From the NCBI RefSeq assembly GCF_038502225.1, contig NC_091355.1:9174544-9238543 (forward strand): a stretch of 64,000 bases of DNA. The letters are read 5' to 3'. The position numbers and the translations under genes are program-made. Source of the stretch: Cherax quadricarinatus (Eukaryota; Arthropoda; Malacostraca; Decapoda; Parastacidae). Positions 22,901 through 33,100 of the stretch are shown here, piece after piece. The notes below the pieces were generated by a model. The model searched no databases. It was not told the origin of the DNA and saw only the letters and a list, made by a program, of their open reading frames with translations. The first letter of the stretch is position 1. Each line of letters starts with the position of its first letter.

Positions 22901-25900
22901 CACTAAAAAATATCGAAATGCTATATGTATGAGAATGTTTTGCTTGCTGTACAGTATAAACTTTCAAGTCAGTAAACAATACATGGGTTACAAAGTTTAT
23001 ATAACAGAGAGAAGAGTGAGGTGACTGGTCCAACTGAACCAGTTCATCATTGAAGTAAAAGCCTTGCCTAGCATGGGCCAGTAGGTCTGCTGCAATGCTT
23101 CTTCACTCTTAAGTACAGTGGAACCTTGGTGCACGAATAGCTCTGTACTCGAAGCTCATCACTCGACCAAACAAACACTACCTGCCAGAACTTCACTATT
23201 TCGTGTTTCTTAACATTCTATGGTTTTCTTTTATATTATTTGTATAAGTAAGTCACCATTGGGCCTACGAAGATTATTGATAACAGCCAATCAAAAAGAA
23301 AATTGGTTGCAAAGAATTTGTTAACGGATCGGCACTCAAACAGCCTTCTGGAATGAATTACGTTAGAGTACCAAGGTTCCACTGTACCCATGTTCTTGTA
23401 TATCAGTCAAAATGTCATAAATGTTTTAAAGTGTCTCACAATACTATAATAAGTTGTTTACCAAAATAAGGGATTCTGCCACATACAGCACTTTATAATG
23501 GAGATGTGGTACCATAATAACTTATTAATTTCATCGAAGTTTGGACATTTACATTGTAGCATAAAAATTATAACTGCAATCAGAGTCATTCTTTGAGCAC
23601 AGTTCATTTAGTTACAGATGCACATAGGCCAGGTAACTTGAGCCAGAAATGCTCTGTTGGTTAAGCAAGTTACAGTGGTAAAGAGCTACCTGGAGTACAC
23701 AAAATTAGGATAATTAGTTACAAATTTTAGTAACACTATACTCTAATTTACCACAGTATTTTAGTTTGTAGGAAGAAAAGGCTAGCTCCTAGTTCTGCCG
23801 CTGTCAAGTGGCTGAGGTGAAACAGCTGTCATGTCAGTTTTTGAAGTCTGCTTCCTCTGGCATTGTTCAAGTCATTGCACTTCACAAGCCTTATATTAAT
23901 GAAATGCTTTCTTATATCCTAACTCATTTTTGAAAGTAATTTTCAACCATAAGTTCTTACTTTTGTTTTGTCTATGGCAAGCCAGTCTTAAAACTAGCAG
24001 GCCAGTGTGCCATTCACTGTATTATGCCAGCCTAATAAGATTCAGACAGTAGATGTGACCACAAATGCAGGTTTTTACAGATGAATCTCACACCTACATG
24101 GCTATGGCTAGTTCTAGCTCAAATCCTAATTGTGCCCTTATAATTTTTTCCAACTTGTCTATGCACACTTTCTTTGTTCCTCCAGTGACAAAGCTCATTC
24201 CCATTAACTCAGGCACCAGTATGACTTTATGCACTCCTATGTACTTTTCAATTTTCGAAGTACTGTACTTGGCTATTTATGGGTCCTGGGCTGAATTCCA
24301 ACTCTTCGCCTTGCCTCTTATCAACTGTCTTTCAGTGCATCGACTGCATCCCACCGAGGCAGGGTAGCCCAAAAACAAAAACAAAAGTTTCTCTTTTTAA
24401 CTTTAGTAATGTATACAGGAGAAGGGGTTACTAGCCCCTTGCTTCCCCTCTTATCAACTTCTTCTTTCAACAAACCGGCTGTATTCCACCAAGGCAGGGT
24501 AGCCCAAAAAGATAAACAAAAGTTTCTCTTTTTAACATTAGTATACATTAGTAATGTATACAGGAGAAAGGGTTACTAGCCCCTTGCTCCTGGCATTTTA
24601 GTCACCTCTTACAACACGCATGGCTTACGGAGGAAGAATTCTGTTCCACTTTCCCATGGAAATAAGAGGAAATAAAAAAGAACAAGAACTAGTAAGAAAA
24701 TAAAAGAAAATTCAGAGGGGTGTGTATATATATACTTGTACATGCATGTATAGTGTGATGTAAGTGTAAGTAGAAGTAGCAAGATGTACCTGAAATCTTG
24801 CATGTATATGAGACAGAAAAGACACCAGCAATCCTACCATTGTGTAAAACAATTACAGGCTTTCATTTTACACTCACTTGGCAGGATGGTAGTACCTCTT
24901 ATCAACTGGTTTCACATATTTCCTGCTACATAGGCCCTGTCATATCTTTCCACAAGACAGTGCACAGTTGTTGTTTTTTCACCCCTCCTTGTCTAAATTT
25001 TTACACTTCCTGACTACCCTGAGGTTGGATAAGTACTCTGCTTTTAAACATTCCTGTAAATCTTTTGCCTTCTAGCTTGTTCTCATTCTCTAACTCAGTC
25101 TGGCCCTGTCTTAACCAGCCCTTTGAATATATGGTACACTGCTATAATATTATCTGTTTGTTTTACTATAAGGTTCCATATGGGTGCTGCAGATTCTAGG
25201 TCACATGTTGAAGTAAAGTGTTTTCAATGCATTTTTGTCTAGGTTCTTAAATGTACTTCGTTATACCTGGAGAGGGTTTCAGGGGTCAATGCCCCCACAG
25301 TCCAGTCTGTTTGTGGCAAGCTTCCCTGTACTGTTGGTGTTATTTTGTGTGTGCTTAGTATTCCCTATTCAGTCTCCTTTCCTCATCTCACAATTTAATT
25401 ATTTTGCTTTTACTGTCATTAAAATTCAAAATCCATTCATTTGACCATTACTGAAGTTTGCCCAGGTCTTTCTGCAACCTTCTTTCTTGTTCACTTTGTA
25501 TTCTTACCTGAAATTATAATAGTCTTGCTCTGTCTCACTTTTATGCTCATGATTTTAAGTGTTTCTTCTAGGATTAATTGTTAATAAAACCATTAGCTGT
25601 TAGGAATGCTCTGTATTTAAGATGAAACACCATAATTGATAGACCAGTAAACCAGAAAGTAAAAAAAAAAAAAAAGTGATCATTGGAGCGTGTTTGACAT
25701 CATGTAATTTCTCAGGTATTGACAACCATCTCTGATGCATCAGTAAAGGACTATGTACCAGCCTCATGGATCAGCATGGTGCACATAAAGATGGAATATT
25801 ATCGAGGCCGTGCCCATTACCACATGGCTGAAGCACTGCTTACTTTACCTGTTGATGAAAAAGATCAGGAGCAACTTAGCATCAGGGTTCAAGATACTCT

Positions 25901-28900
25901 GCAGTTTGTCCACTTGTCTCCTGTCAGCAATACTACCTTGGATATTACTGTTCCAACAACCCATCAAGAACGTACCCTTCTCGGTATGTATGATGGTTGC
26001 CCTACTTTTGGTATCCTTAAATGTCTGTGTTTTTTGTTAAAAAATTTAAGATGTAAAATTTTAATGTGTGTATATTCTTTATTAATTAGTTGCACGACTT
26101 GTACAACTAATTAAGTAGTATAATACAATAGTTTGTGCTACAACCTAGCTCACCTTCTATTAATGTTCATGCACCATAAATTTTTAATTATTTTAAGAAA
26201 AGAATATTGGAGAGAGTTGTTTAAGTTGGCATCAGTTACTAAAAGCACACACAGAAGTGTGGAAGATAGATTGCCGAAGGATTTTGAATAATATATGCCA
26301 AAAGTATGTATATGTAGGGTGTGTAAAGGAAGAAAGTTGAAAGTGAACATTGTTAAGAGTAAAGTGATGAGGGTATCAAAGGAGTTAGGTAAAGAAAAAT
26401 TGAATATCACATTGGAAAGAGGGAATATGGAAGGAGTGTGTGTGTTCATATGTTTGGGAGTAGACTTGTCAGCAGATATTATTATTATAATAAAAAAGAA
26501 GCGCTAAACCACAAGGGCTATACAGCGCTGCTGTCAGCAGATAGGTTTATGAAGGATGAGGCTAACCATATAATTGATGAAGAAAAAAGGGCGAGTGGTG
26601 CATTGAGGTATCTGTGGAGACAGCGTTATCCATGGAGGCAGAGAAGGGAATGTACGACTAACCATACCCCCGGCCGGGATTGAACCCGCGGTCATAGTCT
26701 CAAAATTCCAGCCCGTCGCGTTAGCCACTAGACCAGCTAGCCACAATAAGATTCATCCAACTAGGTATATTTCTACACCATAGGAAGGTTAGCACAGGCA
26801 CCACTGTGACCACAAATGCAAGTTTTTACAGACGAATCTCCAGCTAGCGTGGCCGTGACGAACTCTAGCTCAAGTCCCTTCACTGCCGTCAACATGACTC
26901 AAGAAATCGTAATGACACTATTGCAAACAAACCATACCCCCGGCCGGGAATGTATGAGAGTATAGGAGTACCAACACTTATATGGGTATGAAGCTTGGGT
27001 TGTAAATGCTGCAGGAAGGAGGAGGCTGGAGGCAGTGGAGACGCCTGTGAGGGCAATGTGTGGTGTAAATATTATACAGAGAATTCATAGTGTGGAAATT
27101 AGGAGTATGTGTGGAATTACTAAAAGTATTATTCAGAGGGCTGACGAGGGGTTGTTGAGGTGGTTTGATTACTTATAGAGGATGGAGCAAAGTAGGAATA
27201 CTTGGGAGGTGTATAAATCTGTAGTGGAGGGGAGGGATAGGGGTCATCCTAGGAAAGGAGGGAGGGAGAGGTTTTGTGTGCAAGGGGCTTGGACATGCAG
27301 CAGGCATGTGTAAGCGTATTTGATAGGAGTGAATGGTTTTTGGGACCTGACAAGCTGTTGGAGTGTGAGCAGGGTAATATTTTGTGAAGGGATTTGGGGA
27401 AACAGTTTAGCTAGACTTGGAGTCCTGCACTTTAAAGGAGGGGTGACATCTAAACTGCTACATCTGAGCACCTCTTCAAAGACAGTGATATGTGAATGAT
27501 GGTGAAAGTGTTTCTTTTTTGGGTCGCCCTGCCAACGTGCTAAAAAAAAAATGTGTAGGTGAGTGTATTTTCTTCGGAGAGAGAATTACAATCATATATC
27601 AATTACAGTCCTCTGGAACATGAGCCAGACTGGAGTCCTCGAGGTGGGAAGTAAGGAGCCTGCACTTTTAAGGAGAAATGGGGATGTTACAATTCAGAGA
27701 GTTATTTGATTTGCAATGTCTGTGCACTTGTACAATAAAATGCAGCTATTGAATGAATGATGGTGATTTATTTTTTTTTTTTCAAGGGGAGTGGGCACCT
27801 TGGCTTAGAATACAGCTGGTGGGGATTAAAAAAAAAAAAACTGGTGACTGGTTCAGTCTTAGTACTTATCTTTTATTATTTCACAAGGTCTGGCTCACTG
27901 TCGTGAGTCGGTACTAGTTCATGAGGAGGCAATGCGACAGCAACGGATGTGTCGGGACCTTAAGAAAAAATCTGCTCTGTCTGAAGTGCTATGCTTTGGC
28001 CACGAAGCTGCAGTCCACCTTCTTGATCTTTATGAAGAAGAAGAAGATCTGCTCAATGTTCTGGACCCACCACCCATTGCACGTAAGTTGCCAAAACTGG
28101 AGATGGAATTCAAGACTAATTTGTTCTCATTAAATGATCTTGTAATTAGGAAAATATCCTTCATGGGCTCATATACATAAACAGTGTGATTAAATTAAGC
28201 ACCAAGTACTAAACCCATAGGGGGTCACACAGTTCCTAGGAGCATTCTGGTTTGATCCAAAGAAAGGGAGGATAAGTGTAGTTCTTGGATGAAATATTCA
28301 TTTACCCTTACAAAATATAAGGGATCTGTTGTATGTGTAATATGATAATTAAACAGCTTTTATTGTTTAATTCACTGTTGTATTTAAAATTCAAGTTAGT
28401 AAACACTAGTTTATTTGTCAATTAATACTGAGCTATATGTTAATGGCAATGGACTTTTCAGAAGATCTGTAATGGTGAAAAGCTTCCATTTACTTTTACA
28501 GCGGCAACAAAGATCCAGTTATCTCTCACTGCTCCGGACTTCTCACAGTATCGTGTAGAGGACGTGTTTAAGCTGTTGGGACCAGTGGCTGTGTTCTCTG
28601 CAAAGCATCAGTGGTCAGCACCACGGCCCATCTCAATAACTCGAACACCAACTCAAGGTTTTGGATTCTCAGTGAGGGGGGATGCACCTGTGGTAATAGC
28701 TGGTGTTGACAGAGGCAGCCTGGCAGAGGTATGAATAATTATTATTACAGAATTGTCACATACACATACATAAATATAAATACAGAAAACTGATTCCAGA
28801 TAGTGTGATCTGAACATATTGGCAGTTTATGTTCTAAACAGTACATTTCATTGCCCTGTTGAAAAGATGACTACAGTTGATCCCTGACTTAGGATGTTCA

Positions 28901-30115
28901 ATTTTTGTCTTTGGAACCAATTAATGGCTTAGGAACATGGACTCGCTCTTCTGACATGCAAAACTACTTACTGAATTATTTTTTTTTTATATAAATTTAC
29001 CATGTGCATGTTTGAAATGGAAAAAAAAAAGTTCATTTTTCATTGGCAGAACTGCTAATCTTTTCTTTTTGTCTGATGGACACTTAAAATAGCAAGGAAA
29101 TTTTACAAGCTTCCACCTGCATTTAGTATATACAGTGGTACCCCGAGTTTCGGCCATAATTCGTTACAGAAGGCTGTTCGAGTGCCGTTACCGAATGAAT
29201 ATGTTCCCATAAGTAATAATGTAAATTAATTAATCCGTTTCAGACCCCTAAAAATACACTTACAATCATACACTTACATAATTGTTCAAGTTGGGAGTTG
29301 TACGAAACTCAGGGTACCACTGTACATACCTTCACTTTCATATATGCTTCTTAATCCTGTAATATTGACTTTCCACCATAGGTCTGGTCTGAAACCAGGC
29401 CATAGTGGAGATAATGTCCAGTGCAACTAACAGAAAGCTAATATTTAACACAGCTATTTAAGTACAATATTAGAGGCCAAAAATTGAAAACTATGAGTGG
29501 TAGAAGGCAGCTGGTTACACTGTCAGATCTAACCTTGTGGTGTTTAAACCCTGCTATACCACTTATATTCAACAGTGTTACCAGTGTCAATATCACGCTG
29601 AGAATTTGGAGGGGTGTTAATGTTGCAGTTTAAAAACTGTAGTGTAAAGCACCCTTCTGGCAAGACAGTGATGGAGTGAATGATGGTGAAAGTTTTTCTT
29701 TTTCGGGCCACCCTGCCTTGGTGGGAATCGGCCAGTGTGATAATAATAATAATAAATAAATAAATTAAAAAGCAATGTGGGGTGACCAGTATTATAATTC
29801 AGAGAGCAGAAGAGGGATTGTTAAGGTTATTTGCTCATGTAGAGAGGATGGACAAAGATAGGTTGGTGAAGAGGGGTGTATAAATTAGGGTGAGAGGTAA
29901 AATTGGGAAGGGTTGCCCAAGGAATGATTGGAGAGAGGCAACTGAGTGTTAGGGGCTTGAGCATCCAGCAGGCTTGTGAGAGCATGTTTGAAGTGAATGG
30001 GGACAAGTGATTTTAATGTATATGCTGTTGGACTGTGAGCAGGCTAACTACCATGAAGGGATTCAGAGAAACTGGTTAGCTGGATTTGAGTCCTACCTTG
30101 GCAAGAGATGGCTGG

Positions 30116-30162
<47 letters not shown>

Positions 30163-33100
30163 ATTAAAACCCTGATTTGGCAGTAGTGGCATTGTATTAT
30201 TACATTCGTGTGGGGGGGAGGGAGTAACACTTAACCCATAGGGGTCACACAGTGCCCTGGGAAGAGATGGGAGACAATCAGGTTTAGTTCAAGGCAGGGA
30301 AGGTCAGGTCCAGTTTCCTGGATTAGTGTGTCCCTATCTGGCATCAAGGAACATCCCTTGAGGTGGGGCAATACAGTAGTTATAGATGAGTGGAATGTGA
30401 CCAGGATCTCCCTAGCATGGCAAGTAGGCCTACTGTAGCATTTTGTAAATTTTTATTATCAAAAAGAAGCGCTAAACCACAAGGGTGAGTGTTTTGTAAA
30501 TATAATATGATGTTCTTGACTATAGGAATTACAGTTTATAGATTTCAGCCCTTCAGAAATATTACCCATGAATAAGTTGACCCCCTACTTTTTTGCCAAC
30601 AAATTTGGCCTTGTGGAAATGAGACACCTATACAACACTCTGAACATTTGGACCTTGACATATACTATATATACAGCAATGTTTTACCTGGCACAAAATT
30701 GAAAGTTTGTTCAGCAAATTTGGAGAGGGTTGAAATGAAATCCTAGTCTCTCCACATAGTCTTCTTCACTATTGTATTTTACTTTACACACAAATTTTGA
30801 GTAACATAACCCCACAGATTCCAAGAGGGTATATACTATAATTGTTTTACATGGCACATACTTCAGAGTAGAATGCATCCTTAATATAATTTATTTGATG
30901 TGGTCATGTCCATATTTTAAGGTGGTATTTGGGGTGTCTTGCAGGAATGCAACCCCTAAATTTACTCTTCACCTATTTATTTTATCTTTGATATTATAAT
31001 GTTATTTGCTGAAAACTTTTCTTTATTCATTAGAGAGCTGGGATGAATGAGGGCGATTTGGTAGTGTGCATTGGGACCCGTGACGTGAAGTGGCTGCCAC
31101 ACGACGAGGTAGTTGGCCTCATTCGTGATGCAGGCAACACACTCAGTTTAACCTTAGTTACACCTTGTGATAAGAACTATTATAAATTGCCAAAAGTAAG
31201 TACAATACCTGACTTTTTAAGTCCTAAATATTTTTAATGAAGTATGCACTTATGTATATATGGGGTGTATATACAGTTGGACTATGTCTCCTGGTACAGA
31301 CACTAAGTTGTGATAGTGTTTTCTTAAGGGCTATAGTAAAAAATGGTCAATGTATTTAATAAAGTGTTTTGTTATTCTAGCTACTCAGTTTGTCACCTTT
31401 CATGTTGGTGCTATTCTTTGCCACCTCTGTATGGCTGTAAAAACACTTTCTGATTATGTACTTTGCACTGTTAAGTTGTTGGACAATTCTCATTTTTAAC
31501 TTGTCACCAAGCTTATCTTCACATTATTCCCAAATTAGGTAGCTGAGAAGTGAACATATGATAAGTAAGCACAATTTTCAGTAATTAAAGATTGTAGTAA
31601 CTATCAAATTAAATAAACTAAACCACAATTTGGAGAAAACCTTGTTTTAAACAATGTTTCGATCCATACTGGACCATAATTAATATTAACTAAGGCTACT
31701 TCCTCATTTGTAGGTTAGGTAGGATTTGTTCCACTCACAGTATTAACTTTCTTCAAAGCTAAATATTTTGTATGACATTTTCTGTAATTATGTTATTCTC
31801 ATAATATTGTTCTTGTATTATTTGCAGAGTTTTAATGTATTGTAGGTTAATAATGCATTGAGGTTATTACCATGCATCTCTCTTGGTCTTCCTATCTGTT
31901 TGGTATAAATCTCATTATTAACTAGGAATGTGCCAAAGTATCAGCATTGTTGGTATCAGCTGATTTTGATATCAATATTTGTTTAAAATTGAGCATTGGT
32001 ATTGAGGAGTATTAGATAATTGTGATGGCTTAAAATTTCTTGTTCCATCCCTACTATTAATGTATCTGTTGATTAGTTCTATGATCCGGTAACAATGAGC
32101 TAAAATGCTAAAATGTCATTTCTGGTATGCTTTGCCACCTGAGATGGCCATAATTACAGATCTTATCACTGAGGGCAGTGGTTAACCCTTTGACTGTCGC
32201 GGCCATATATATATGTCTTACGAGGTACCGTGTTTGACGTATATATACTCGTAAATTCTAGCGGCTTCAAATCAAGCAGGAGAAAGCTGGTAGGCCCACA
32301 TGTGAGAGAATGGGTCTGTGTGGTCAGTGTGCAACACAAAAAAAATCCTGGAGCATGCAGTGCATAATGAGAAAAAAAAAAAACTCCGACCATTTTTTTA
32401 AATTAAAGTGCCGACTTTGTGGTCTATTTTCGTATAGTATTTATGGTTGTATTCTCATTTTCTTGGTCTCATTTGATAGAATGGAAAACATATTATAGAA
32501 GTAGAGGTGATTTTGATTGATTTTACTATAAAACGAACCTGGAAATGGAGCTCAAAGTAGGGAAAATGTTTGATTTTTGCCAATGTTCAAAAGTAAACAA
32601 ATGATGTCATTGTCCAATAAATGTCCAACTAACCATTCTAATATGCAGTCATGAATGGGTTGATGTTATTTATACAATTATTACAGTATTGCAGTAGTCT
32701 GCATAATAGTAAGTCTTCTATTTTTTGTCTGAATAAAAATTCAAAATAGAAAGCAAGAGTAATATCAGAGGGGCCTGAAGACATGACTAATGAACAAAGA
32801 AAATGTTATTTTAGAGCCAGGAATGTCTGCATTGTTCATTCTGGACCTTATTTTGAAATTGTCATATTTTTTAATTTTCGTGAAATTGGCCAAATTGCAA
32901 ATTTCTGACCATGTTATTGGGTAGTTGAAATTGGTAAATGGGCAGTTTCTTGTACTCAATCGATAGAAAAAATGGAGTTTTAAAGAAATAGCTATGAGTT
33001 TGGTCGACTGGAACAATGGAATTAGCCGAAAATAGGGCTCAAAGTGGGCGAAATCGCCGAGGTCGCTAACTTCGCGAGAGCATAACTCCATCAGTTTTCC

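Larger units (their letters stand above)
26215..27560 (+). mobile_element. LINE-A copy carrying two nested inserts
   Basis: Plus-strand LINE-A from about the RT thumb ([18 protein letters not shown] at 26318-26372) to the 3' UTR (gacatctaaactgctacatc, tttgggtcgccctgccaacg). It is interrupted at 26479-26531 by a 53-bp piece and at 26655-26945 by SINE-3, each with its own target duplication. After the second insert it continues with gaatgtatgagagtatagga and a degenerate [11 protein letters not shown] segment. Confidence 0.87.

Noticed and set aside
26660..26747. tRNA gene candidate on the minus strand with good A and B boxes
   Set aside because: The sequence is part of a SINE-3 insertion with target duplication and repeated relatives; no convincing acceptor stem.
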